This document shows, piece after piece, positions 39,809-47,909 of a stretch of 49,669 bases of DNA. How positions within the stretch are numbered: position 1 is the stretch's first letter; every line of letters begins with the position of its first letter. The stretch is from positions 1-49,669 of the forward strand of contig CAMZEN010000016.1 of the NCBI GenBank assembly GCA_947305775.1, in the 5' to 3' direction. Under the pieces are notes generated by a model. That model searched no databases and was not told the DNA's origin. It saw only the letters and a list, made by a program, of their open reading frames with translations. A program made the position numbers and the translations under genes. Source of the DNA: an uncultured Verrucomicrobiota bacterium. GTDB lineage: Bacteria; Verrucomicrobiota; Kiritimatiellia; RFP12; UBA1067.

Positions 39809-41413
39809 ATGGCGGGAGAATATCAGTTCAGCCTTATTGACGTCACCAAGCAGGTCGGCACGAAGACAATCCTGAAGGATGTCAACCTGTCGTTCTTCTA
39901 CGGCGCACATATCGGTGTCATAGGCGGCAATGGCGCAGGCAAGTCTTCGCTTTTGAAGATACTCGCCGGGCTAGACACCGACCTGATGGGTACGGTCCAG
40001 GTCGCGAAGGGGACCAAGGTCGGATATCTTCCGCAGGAACCGCAGCTCGACGAATCCAAGACGGTCGGCGAAGTCGTCGCCGAGGCCGTGCAGCCCATCA
40101 AGGACAAGCTCGATCGATATGAGGAGCTTTGCTGCAACCTTGACGATCCCAAGGCTGAGGCTGAGATGGCGCGACTTCAGGACGAGATCGACGCGCACGA
40201 CTACTGGAACATCGACTCGCTTGTGGAGCGTTCGATGGCGGCGATGCACTGTCCGCCGGCCGAACAGTCCGTTGCGGTGCTTTCCGGCGGTGAGCGCCGC
40301 CGCGTCGCGATATGCAGGCTGCTTCTGACCGAGCCGGACGTGCTGCTCCTTGACGAACCCACAAACCACCTGGACGCAGAAACGGTCCAGTGGCTTGAAG
40401 AGTATCTCAAGCCGTTCAAGGGCACGCTTATCGTCGTCACGCACGACCGCTACTTCCTGAGCGATGTCACCGACTGGATTCTTGAGCTCGACCACGGCAT
40501 TTGCTATCCTTACAAGGGCAACTACGAGGAATGGCTGAAGCAGAAGGGTGCAATGCTCGAGCGCGAGGCGAAGGCGGAGAAGTCCCGCCAGAAACTCATC
40601 GCGAACGAACTCAAGTGGATACAGACGAACCCGTCGGGACGCCACTCGAAGAGCCAGGCCCGTGTAAAGCGCTACGAAGAGCTGCAGAAGCAGGAAGTCT
40701 CGACGCGCGAGGACGATCTCGTAATACGCATTCCGCCGGGACCGCGCCTTGGCGATCTTGTCGTCCGCGCCGAACACGTCAAGATGTCGTTTGGCGACAG
40801 GGTTCTCTACAGCGATCTCAATTTCGATCTCCCTCGCGGCGGAATCGTCGGCGTTATAGGAGCGAATGGCGCGGGCAAGACCACGCTGTTCAAGCTCATT
40901 ACCGGACAGCTAAAGCCGGTTTCCGGCACGTTCTCGGTTGGCGACACCGTAAAGCTCAGCTATGTCGACCAGACCAGAAGCGAGCTGAAGGACGATGAAA
41001 CCGTCTACGAGGCCATAACGGGCGGCGGCGAGTTCGTTCGCCTGGCGGGCACCACGATGATGAACGGCCGCGCATATTGCTCGAGGTTCAATTTCCGCGG
41101 CGCAGAGCAGCAGAAGAAAGTCGGCGTGCTTTCGGGCGGCGAACGCAACCGCGTCCATCTTGCAAAGCTACTTACGTCCGGCGGCAATCTTTTGCTCCTA
41201 GACGAGCCTACGAACGATCTTGACGTTGCAACGCTCAGATCGCTTGAGGAAGGTCTTCAGGATTTCGGCGGCTGCGTAATGGTCGTATCGCACGACCGTT
41301 GGTTCCTGGACAGAATCGCTACGCACATCCTGGCGTTTGAAGGCAACGGCAAGACCACGTGGTTCGAGGGTGGCTATTCTGAGTACCACGAGATGGCCGC
41401 CAAGCGCCGCTAA
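39809..41413 (+). CDS. ettA: ABC-F translation factor EttA
   Basis: EttA binds the ribosomal E site and gates entry into elongation according to ATP/ADP ratio. It has no membrane domain. Two ATPase domains in one 534-residue chain: Walker A GGNGAGKSS and GANGAGKTT, signatures LSGGERRR and LSGGERNR, and DEPTNHLD/DEPTNDLD. The linker (P-site interacting arm) contains WIQTNPSGRHSKSQARVKRY, and the first domain has the EttA arm insertion. ATG 39809 gives the typical MAGEYQFSLIDV start; the frame is open a little further upstream to 39779. The gene is monocistronic and diverges from the RiPP exporter. Confidence 0.95.
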   Translation: MAGEYQFSLIDVTKQVGTKTILKDVNLSFFYGAHIGVIGGNGAGKSSLLKILAGLDTDLMGTVQVAKGTKVGYLPQEPQLDESKTVGEVVAEAVQPIKDKLDRYEELCCNLDDPKAEAEMARLQDEIDAHDYWNIDSLVERSMAAMHCPPAEQSVAVLSGGERRRVAICRLLLTEPDVLLLDEPTNHLDAETVQWLEEYLKPFKGTLIVVTHDRYFLSDVTDWILELDHGICYPYKGNYEEWLKQKGAMLEREAKAEKSRQKLIANELKWIQTNPSGRHSKSQARVKRYEELQKQEVSTREDDLVIRIPPGPRLGDLVVRAEHVKMSFGDRVLYSDLNFDLPRGGIVGVIGANGAGKTTLFKLITGQLKPVSGTFSVGDTVKLSYVDQTRSELKDDETVYEAITGGGEFVRLAGTTMMNGRAYCSRFNFRGAEQQKKVGVLSGGERNRVHLAKLLTSGGNLLLLDEPTNDLDVATLRSLEEGLQDFGGCVMVVSHDRWFLDRIATHILAFEGNGKTTWFEGGYSEYHEMAAKRR

Positions 41414-41464
41414 CCTCTATTGTGCGCCCCGTTCACCTATTCCGCATAAGGCGCGTTATGTAAA

Positions 41465-42733
41465 CTACGCCTTTAGGGATGCGAGGCGCCGCGCTATGGT
41501 CGCTTCGTATCCCTCTTCGGACGGACGGTAGTATTTCTTGGGCGATCCCAAGTATTCCTGTTTTACGTAATGGTTTGCGAATGCATGTGGATACTTGTAC
41601 TCCGTCACAACATTTGATCCGATTGCCTTGACATGCTTGTTCTTGAGATGTTCGGGGACAGGCTGTACAGCACCGCTTTCGACATCGGCCATAGCTTCTG
41701 AAATCGCCATGCAGCTGGCGTTGGATTTTGGCGCGGAAGCAAGGTAAGTTGTAGCCTGGGCAAGGTTGATCGCACATTCCGGCATGCCCACGAACTCGCA
41801 GGCTTGCATTGCGGCGACTGCGATTGAGAGTCCGCGCGGGTCTGCATTGCCTATGTCCTCCGAGGCGCTTATGACGAGACGGCGGGCAATGAAGCGAGGG
41901 TCTTCCCCGGCGACAAGCATCTTGCCGAGCCAGTAGATCGACGCGTCCGGATCGCTTCCCCTTATGGACTTTATGAAAGCCGAAATTGTGTCGTAGTGGC
42001 CGTCTTCCTTCTTGTCGTAATGCACCTGTCGACGCTGAACGCATTCCTGAATTACATCGAGCGTAATGTGTATTATGCCCTTTTCGTCTGGAGGAGTCGA
42101 TTTCATCGCGATTTCGAGCGCCGTGAGACCGTGTCGTGCATCGCCGTTCGAAATAGCTGCAAGGAATTCCTTCGCGTCGGCGTCCAGCTGAGAAGGGATG
42201 CCGCCGAACCCCTTCTCTTTGTCGTAAAGCGCCTTATCGAAAAGACAGGCTATTGCTTCGGGAGAAAGAGGCTTCAGCTCGAATACAAGCGAACGCGAAG
42301 TAAGTGGCGTGTTTATAAAGAAGTTCGGATTATGCGTCGTCGCGCCGATAAGGACTACAGTGCCGTCCTCGGTATATGGCAGAAGTACATCCTGCTGGGA
42401 CTTATTGAACCTGTGAATTTCGTCTATGAAGAGGATCGTACCCCTTCCACCAAGTTCGTTCCTCGCCCTTTCACAGATTGTTCGGATGTCTCCAACTCCC
42501 GAAAGCACACCCGAGAGCCTCACGAAATTTCGTTTGGTGGTTTTGGCGATCACCTCGGCCAAGGATGTCTTGCCACAGCCGGGCGGGCCGTAGAATATCA
42601 CGTTTGTGAGCCTGTCCGCCTCGATCACCCTTCTAAGCAGCTTGCCGGGACCAAGTATGTGATCCTGGCCGACGACGTCTTCAATGGTTTGCGGCCGCAT
42701 TCGCGCGGCAAGTGGTTCCAGATCGCTAGGCAT
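41465..42733 (-). CDS. rarA: Replication-associated recombination protein A (RarA/MgsA)
   Basis: RarA is a AAA+ ATPase related to clamp-loader subunits that acts at stalled forks. The start MPSDLEPLAARMRPQTIEDV is typical. Walker A is GPPGCGKTS, Walker B ILFIDEIHRFNKSQQD, sensor 1 IGATTHNP, and sensor 2 RHGLTALE. The C-terminal tetramerisation part includes KSIRGSDPDASIYWLGKMLV and ASEDIGNADP. The 422 residues are standard. I choose ATG 42733; the frame is open to 42793 but that overlaps the upstream gene. The start follows that gene's stop after one base (TGA-C-ATG), implying coupling. Confidence 0.93.
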   Translation of the reverse strand: MPSDLEPLAARMRPQTIEDVVGQDHILGPGKLLRRVIEADRLTNVIFYGPPGCGKTSLAEVIAKTTKRNFVRLSGVLSGVGDIRTICERARNELGGRGTILFIDEIHRFNKSQQDVLLPYTEDGTVVLIGATTHNPNFFINTPLTSRSLVFELKPLSPEAIACLFDKALYDKEKGFGGIPSQLDADAKEFLAAISNGDARHGLTALEIAMKSTPPDEKGIIHITLDVIQECVQRRQVHYDKKEDGHYDTISAFIKSIRGSDPDASIYWLGKMLVAGEDPRFIARRLVISASEDIGNADPRGLSIAVAAMQACEFVGMPECAINLAQATTYLASAPKSNASCMAISEAMADVESGAVQPVPEHLKNKHVKAIGSNVVTEYKYPHAFANHYVKQEYLGSPKKYYRPSEEGYEATIARRLASLKA

Positions 42734-42734
42734 G

Positions 42735-43841
42735 TCAGTCAATGTATATGTACCAGTTTCTAATATTTGCCGGAAGCCGTCCTTTGAGCTCATAAATCAG
42801 GCCGAGCTTGGTGGTTTCTGGCGTGAACACAAGGCAGGTGTCTGTCTTGAAGCGCTTGGCTTCATCGATGTCGACCGTTCTTGGCGTAAGTTTGGGATTG
42901 AACCCTTCAACGCTCCAGTCCTCGTCGATGACGGTGTATACAGCATTGGTCCCGTCAAGGCGAACTTCCAATGGCTGCGTAAGCCTTTCGCGGCGGTCGC
43001 GCCATTCATCACGCGGCAGAAACGCCCTGTAGAAGAACTGCCCTTCTTCATATCCGTTTACGCGAACTTGCCTGGAATCCAGCGCGGCAAGCGCATTGGC
43101 GGCGGAAACAGACTCGGCAACGGTTAACTCTGGCGAGAAGTTGGGCAGAACATCCAGCCCAAGTTCAGAAGAGACGCCGCGCATTTGCGAGAAGCTCTCT
43201 TTTATGCGCCCAGGCGTGAGCATCAGATTGTATGGTTTGGTGGCGGAGGTCCCATCCCAAGAGACGGTAAACTCAACCCGTGTCCCCTTCTCCAATGCAC
43301 ACCTAGCGGTGAAACGTCCATAGGCAACCGACTGGTCAAGCGCATCGTCAAGCAGCATTAGTGACTGCCCAAGGCCATAAAACGCGAATATCGCCTCCGG
43401 CATGTTTGTGGCCGCTACAGGCGCTCCTGTCGCATCGCGCTCCCCTCCCGTATAGATTACGGGTAGATGGTGTTGTGCTTCGATCTCATTGTCCGTGACG
43501 TACTGCCATGGATCTGGCGAGACGATTACGCGGCTCCCGGCGGGCCAGAATCGGCATGTTTGATTGCGAACTGGCGTGCCGAGAGGAATGCCTGCCTTGT
43601 CGAACGCCATTGCAATTTCTGAGACATCATCATCTGCCGTGAAAACGGCCTCGTAGTCTCTGTCTGAATCGGAATCGATAAAGAAGAACTCTACGGGCGT
43701 GCCGGCAACTACGCCGGTCGCCGTTGCTGAGAACTTGACCGTGTGCTTTGCGTTGTCAACAAAGATGCTTGCTCGCCCAGCTACAGCCAACGACAAAGCC
43801 ATCAAAAGAAGACCGCGCTTGATTTGTTGCTGCATAGACAT
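42735..43841 (-). CDS. Secreted protein of unknown function
   Basis: The product is 368 residues from ATG 43841 (MSMQQQIKRGLLLMALSLAV), with a signal peptide ending near AGRAS. The mature N-terminus (NAKHTVKFSATATGVVAGTP, then EFFFIDSDSDRDYEAVF) has a vague likeness to YdjY-type domains, not enough to assign. Two Cys pairs could be oxidised. The C-terminal half includes LRLDGTNAVYTVIDEDWSVE-type strand regions and ends RNWYIYID. Close spacing to rarA suggests cotranscription, although the jobs seem unrelated. Periplasmic or surface location is likely; function unknown. Confidence 0.75.
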   Translation of the reverse strand: MSMQQQIKRGLLLMALSLAVAGRASIFVDNAKHTVKFSATATGVVAGTPVEFFFIDSDSDRDYEAVFTADDDVSEIAMAFDKAGIPLGTPVRNQTCRFWPAGSRVIVSPDPWQYVTDNEIEAQHHLPVIYTGGERDATGAPVAATNMPEAIFAFYGLGQSLMLLDDALDQSVAYGRFTARCALEKGTRVEFTVSWDGTSATKPYNLMLTPGRIKESFSQMRGVSSELGLDVLPNFSPELTVAESVSAANALAALDSRQVRVNGYEEGQFFYRAFLPRDEWRDRRERLTQPLEVRLDGTNAVYTVIDEDWSVEGFNPKLTPRTVDIDEAKRFKTDTCLVFTPETTKLGLIYELKGRLPANIRNWYIYID

Positions 43842-43913
43842 ATTACCGTAACACAACTACGCAGAAATCAAACGCGGCTTTTGATGTGCTTTCGTGAAAA
43901 CGCCTGGCGGCAA

Positions 43914-45110
43914 TCAAGCTTGGCGGAATGTGGCCATCGCCCGCTTGAAACCTTCAGCCGAACGTGCGATGATCTCTTCGTCAACGCTGCAGCTCAAGCG
44001 CACATATCCGGCAAAACCGAAGCCCTTGCCGGGAACGACCAAAATGCGCTCCTTAAGCAGCGCGTCAACGAATGCCGTGTCGTCCTCTACAGGGCTTTTG
44101 GCGAAGAAGTAGAACGCGCCCTTCGGCATCTCGAACTCGATGCCGGCATCGGAAAGCACCTTAGCCATCAACTTGCGACGACGGTCGTATATTTCAAGAT
44201 CAACTGTTTCGTTAACAAGCTCCGCGGCAAGGCGCTGCCCTATGACTGGCGCGTTGACGAAGCCAAGCGTGCGGTTCGTCAAGGTGACGGCAGCGATCAA
44301 GGAGGCCTGGTCGGGCATCTCGGGGTTCGCCACAAAGTAGCCTATACGTTCGCCTGCAAGCGAGAGCGTCTTGGAGAAGCTGCCGAGCACACATGCGAAC
44401 TTGGTCAGAGGCAGCACAGCTGGCACCTTCGCGCCGTCGTATGCGAATGCACGATAAGGCTCGTCGGACAACAGGAAGAGCGGCCTTTCCCTTGTCTCGT
44501 TGACTTTGTCCACGATTGCCGCGATCTTCTTAAGGTCCTCAAGAGAGTATATGCACCCGGTCGGATTGTTCGGCGAGTTTACGATGATGGCGCGAGTCCT
44601 GCGCGTGATCGCAGCCGCGATTGCATCAACGTCGGGACGGAACGTTGGCGGAAGCGAGGGAACAGGTTTGAGCACGCCGCCGAAGTGTCCGCAGTATGCG
44701 CCGTACTCGACGAAGTAAGGAGCCGGGGTGATCACCTCGTCTCCAAGCTCTATCACTGCACGGAAAAATGCGACCAGCGCTCCGGCTGCGCCAACGGTCA
44801 TGACCACATCCTTGCCGGCGACAGGCATTTCCTGCTGACGGGAAAGCGCGGCGGCAATCGTCTCTCGAACGGCTGGAATGCCCGCATTGGGGCAATAGCC
44901 AAGGCCAAGCGGTTTGATCGCCTCCGCCGCGATGCTCTCAAGCGCCTCCTTTGTTCTTGCAGGCGGCGGAACGTCGGGATTGCCAAGGGAAAAATCGCAT
45001 ACGGCGTCTGTGCCGAACTGCTTCTTGAGTTCAATCCCCTTCTCGAACATCTTGCGAATCCAGCTCGACGACACCATCGAGCTCTTGATCTGATTTGTTA
45101 CAGTCTGCAT
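43914..45110 (-). CDS. Class I/II pyridoxal-phosphate aminotransferase
   Basis: A fold-type I aminotransferase of 398 residues. The PLP lysine is K247 in SFSKTLSLAGERIGY, preceded by NSPNNPTGCIY, with DEPYRAFAY and an N-terminal CDFSLGNPDVPPP; the carboxylate-binding Arg is in GYVRLSCS. This is the AspC/PatA subgroup that handles aspartate, aromatic or branched-chain amino acids. The closest feature set fits enzymes annotated as pyridoxal phosphate-dependent aminotransferase in Firmicutes and PVC bacteria; the substrate cannot be fixed. A TATAAT box (minus strand, 45124-45129) lies 14 bases upstream. Confidence 0.9.
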   Translation of the reverse strand: MQTVTNQIKSSMVSSSWIRKMFEKGIELKKQFGTDAVCDFSLGNPDVPPPARTKEALESIAAEAIKPLGLGYCPNAGIPAVRETIAAALSRQQEMPVAGKDVVMTVGAAGALVAFFRAVIELGDEVITPAPYFVEYGAYCGHFGGVLKPVPSLPPTFRPDVDAIAAAITRRTRAIIVNSPNNPTGCIYSLEDLKKIAAIVDKVNETRERPLFLLSDEPYRAFAYDGAKVPAVLPLTKFACVLGSFSKTLSLAGERIGYFVANPEMPDQASLIAAVTLTNRTLGFVNAPVIGQRLAAELVNETVDLEIYDRRRKLMAKVLSDAGIEFEMPKGAFYFFAKSPVEDDTAFVDALLKERILVVPGKGFGFAGYVRLSCSVDEEIIARSAEGFKRAMATFRQA

Positions 45111-45137
45111 ATTGGAATTGGATATTATATGGTTTTG

Positions 45138-45932
45138 CTATTTTGCAGGAATGCCGTTTACGATTGAAGTGCCGAGACCTTTCTTGGCCTTGGACTGCTG
45201 ATAGAGTTCCTGTGCCTCCGGAAGGTGTTGGCTGAGATTCGCGACACGAGTTGCGTCGCATGGGTGAGTTGAAAGAATCTCGTCCAGCTTTGACGAGTTG
45301 CCGGTGTTGAACTTCTTCCAGAAATCAACAGCCGCCTGAGGATCGTATCCCGCCTTTGCCATCAGATAAAGCCCTATCAGATCTGCTTCGTTTTCGTGCA
45401 GGCGGCTGTACGGAAGCATCACACCGTATTCGGCGCCAATGCCGTATATTGTCTGGAGCGTGTCATTGCCGAGCGTAGAGACGCCAAGCGTTCCTAACGC
45501 CTGCAGATAGCTCCAGCTCGTGCGCTCGCCACCGTGACGTGCTATGGCATGGCCGACCTCATGCGCCACGACACAAGCGAGCTCTGCCTCGTTGGAGAAA
45601 TATTTCATCATGCCTGTATAGACCGCGACTTTGCCGCCCGGCAGACAGAAGGCATTTACCGTATCGCTTTCAAGTACATTGAATTCCCATTCAAACGTCT
45701 TTTCGTCGGAGGCGTCCTTTATGGCGTTGCCTACACGTTGCAGAAGCGCCTGCTGCTCGGCGTTGGTCGTGGGCTGCGTCTCGCGCTTGTAATCGTTGTA
45801 AGCCGTCGCTCCAAGTTCCTTTTCGCTGGATTCGGTAGACAACATGAGCTGAGAGCGTTCCGTCATCGGAACGGTCCGGCAGCCTGCCGCAAACAGTGTT
45901 GCTGCAATGGCGGCTAATGCTAAATTCTTCAT
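45138..45932 (-). CDS. M48-family metalloprotease lipoprotein
   Basis: The 264-residue lipoprotein starts MKNLALAAIAATLFAAGC (lipobox AAGC, lipidated Cys18); AAAGGA lies upstream of ATG 45932, and the longer frame upstream is not supported. The zinc motif HEVGH is at 124-128 and the third ligand in ENEADLIGLYLM. NAFCLPGGKVAVYTGMM is a further family block. This is the BepA/LoiP/YcaL-like group of periplasmic proteases that check outer-membrane protein assembly. The gene precedes the aminotransferase but each has its own -10 box. It probably works at the inner face of the outer membrane; substrates are unknown. Confidence 0.92.
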   Translation of the reverse strand: MKNLALAAIAATLFAAGCRTVPMTERSQLMLSTESSEKELGATAYNDYKRETQPTTNAEQQALLQRVGNAIKDASDEKTFEWEFNVLESDTVNAFCLPGGKVAVYTGMMKYFSNEAELACVVAHEVGHAIARHGGERTSWSYLQALGTLGVSTLGNDTLQTIYGIGAEYGVMLPYSRLHENEADLIGLYLMAKAGYDPQAAVDFWKKFNTGNSSKLDEILSTHPCDATRVANLSQHLPEAQELYQQSKAKKGLGTSIVNGIPAK

Positions 45933-45969
45933 CAAAAATCCTTTCGTGGTTGTGATTCGATTAATGTGT

Positions 45970-45978
45970 ATTATAGCA
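45970..45978 (-). promoter_or_regulatory. Promoter of the M48 protease gene
   Basis: TGC-TATAAT on the minus strand (-10 at 45970-45975), 38 bases before the start codon; no clear -35. Confidence 0.55.
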
Positions 45979-46013
45979 TAAATGTCGCGTGTCATAGTGT
46001 ATGGCCATAAAGC

Positions 46014-46041
46014 AACCCCCGCACAACTTGGCGCGGGGGTT
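46014..46041 (-). terminator. Terminator of the hydrogenase operon
   Basis: AACCCCCGC pairs with GCGGGGGTT (9 bp) around a 10-base loop, followed on the minus strand by TTGCTTTATGG, 45 bases after the hydA stop. The T-run is short, but the stem is very stable. Confidence 0.75.
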
Positions 46042-46059
46042 TGCTTTTGAGTCTTGCGA

Positions 46060-46075
46060 GCGGCGCTTCCGCCGC
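46060..46075 (-). other. Short hairpin just after hydA
   Basis: A 6-bp stem GCGGCG/CGCCGC around a 4-base loop, 11 bases after the hydA stop and before the main terminator. It may protect the 3' end of the transcript. Confidence 0.4.
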
Positions 46076-46085
46076 GCACAGCACC

Positions 46086-47888
46086 TTACTTCGCGAAGGT
46101 GTAGACGTCGACCTTCTTGTAGGCCGTGTGCAACAGGTGGTGGGCCTTCTCGCCGCCCTGCGCACCCGTCTTGCCGTCGAGGAAGTCCTTGTAAAGGGCC
46201 GTGACCTCGGGGTTCTGGTGCGACATACGAAGAGTGCACTTCTCGTCATCCGTGTAGAGGCCGGCGGTGCGCTTGGCGCGGACTTCGTCCGTCGCGAGGC
46301 AGGGCTGTCCGCCGCCGCCGATGCAGCCGCCGCGGCACGCCATGACTTCGATGAAGTCGAAGCGCGGCTTGACGCCGTTCTTGCGGTCTTCGCGGATCAT
46401 GTCCAGCACCTTCTCGACGTTGCCCATCTGGTGCGCGACGGCGATGTTGACCTTCGTGCCCTTGATGTCGATCGTAGCGGTCTTGACGCCGTCCATTCCG
46501 CGCACTTCCTTGAAGTCGATGCTCGGGGGCTGGGCTTCGCCAGTGATCAGGCAGTAGGCGGTACGGAGGGCAGCCTCCATGACGCCGCCGGTGACGCCGA
46601 AGATCGTGCCTGCGCCAGTGTAGGCGCCGAGCAGCTTGTCGGCGGGCTCTTCAGGCAGGGACGCGAAGTCGATGCCGGCCGCCTTGATCATGCGGGCGAG
46701 CTCGCGGGTCGTGAGAACGACGTCGGTATCCTGGAAGCCGGTGGACTTCATGTGCTCGTCGCGGATGATCTCGTGCTTCTTCGCCGTGCAGGGCATGATC
46801 GAAGTGACGTGGACCTTCGCGGGATCGACACCGTTCTTCTCGGGCCAGTAGCTCTTGGCGAGAGCGGAGAGCATCTGCTGGGGCGACTTCGCGGTCGAGA
46901 AGTTCTCGGTGAAGTCGGGAGCGTACTTCTCCATCCAGTCCGTCCACGCCGGGCAGCAGCTCGTGAGGAGCGGAAGCTGTCCGCCCTCGGTGAAGCGCTT
47001 GATGAACTCGGTGCCTTCCTCCATGATCGTGACGTCGGCCGAGAAGTTCGTGTCGAACACCTGGTTGAAGCCGAGGCGACGGAGCGCGGCGTAGATCTTG
47101 CCGGTCGTGAGCGAGCCGGGGGCCATGCCGAAGGCCTCGCCGAGCGCGACGCGGACGGCAGGGGCGATCTGCACGAGGCAGACCTTTTCGGGGTCCTGCA
47201 AAGCGGCCCAGACCTTCTTCGTCTCGTCGTTCTCGTAGATCGCGCCCACGGGGCAGTGCGCGGAGCACTGGCCGCACTTGATGCAGGGCGACTCGGCGAG
47301 CTTGACGCCGGCGGCGGGGGCCATCACGGTCTTCTCGCCGCGGCCGATGAACTCGAGCGCCCAGACGTTCTGCATCTCCTGGCACACCTCGGCGCAGCGG
47401 CCGCACTTGATGCACTTGTCGGAGTTGAGGACGATCGACGGCGTGGAGTTGTCGATGTCGCGGTGGATGACCTCGCGCGGGAACGGAATGTCGCGGATGC
47501 CGAAGTCGGCGGCGATATCCTGAAGCTCGCAGCTACCGGAACGCGGGCACTGCAGGCAGTCCTGCGGGTGGTTCGCGAGGATGAGCTCGAGAACGGTGCG
47601 GCGAACCTGCACGATGTCAGGGTCGTGGGTGATGATCTTCATGCCCTCGGTGGCCTCGGTGCAGCACGCACGCAGAAGCTTCGGGCTCGGGACGAACTTG
47701 CCGGGCTCGGTGCGCGAAGGCACGAGCTGGCGGACGACGCAGATGCCGCAGCTGGCGCCGGGCTTGAGGTCGGGGTGGTAGCAGAGCGTCGGAATCTTGA
47801 TGTTAGCCGCACGCGCCGCCGCGAGGAGGTTGGAGCCCTTCGGGACTTCGACCGCAACGCCGTTGACTTCGAGTTTAACCATATCCAT
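46086..47888 (-). CDS. hydA: [FeFe] hydrogenase catalytic subunit, HydA of an NAD(H)-linked multimeric enzyme
   Basis: HydA reduces protons to H2 (or the reverse) at an H-cluster. Domains in order: [2Fe-2S] ferredoxin (LCYHPDLKPGASCGICVV, then CC); His-Cys3 [4Fe-4S] (HPQDCLQCPRSGSC); two [4Fe-4S] motifs (CIKCGRCAEVC, CIKCGQCSAHCP); H-cluster domain with L1 TSCCPAWTDW (~304), L2 MPCTAKKHE (~364) and L3 MACRGGCIGGGGQP (~516); small C-terminal subunit-like domain. The 600-residue M3-type layout is that of Thermotoga/Moorella HydA in electron-bifurcating HydABC. SD AGGAAAGG precedes it. It follows hydB by 21 bases. The maturases HydEFG are not in the window. Confidence 0.95.
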   Translation of the reverse strand: MDMVKLEVNGVAVEVPKGSNLLAAARAANIKIPTLCYHPDLKPGASCGICVVRQLVPSRTEPGKFVPSPKLLRACCTEATEGMKIITHDPDIVQVRRTVLELILANHPQDCLQCPRSGSCELQDIAADFGIRDIPFPREVIHRDIDNSTPSIVLNSDKCIKCGRCAEVCQEMQNVWALEFIGRGEKTVMAPAAGVKLAESPCIKCGQCSAHCPVGAIYENDETKKVWAALQDPEKVCLVQIAPAVRVALGEAFGMAPGSLTTGKIYAALRRLGFNQVFDTNFSADVTIMEEGTEFIKRFTEGGQLPLLTSCCPAWTDWMEKYAPDFTENFSTAKSPQQMLSALAKSYWPEKNGVDPAKVHVTSIMPCTAKKHEIIRDEHMKSTGFQDTDVVLTTRELARMIKAAGIDFASLPEEPADKLLGAYTGAGTIFGVTGGVMEAALRTAYCLITGEAQPPSIDFKEVRGMDGVKTATIDIKGTKVNIAVAHQMGNVEKVLDMIREDRKNGVKPRFDFIEVMACRGGCIGGGGQPCLATDEVRAKRTAGLYTDDEKCTLRMSHQNPEVTALYKDFLDGKTGAQGGEKAHHLLHTAYKKVDVYTFAK

Positions 47889-47909
47889 ATTGAAAGTTCC
47901 TTTCCTCTC

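Noticed and set aside
43743..45167. A 474-codon plus-strand frame opposite the aminotransferase
   Set aside because: The minus-strand aminotransferase has all catalytic motifs; the plus frame has none.
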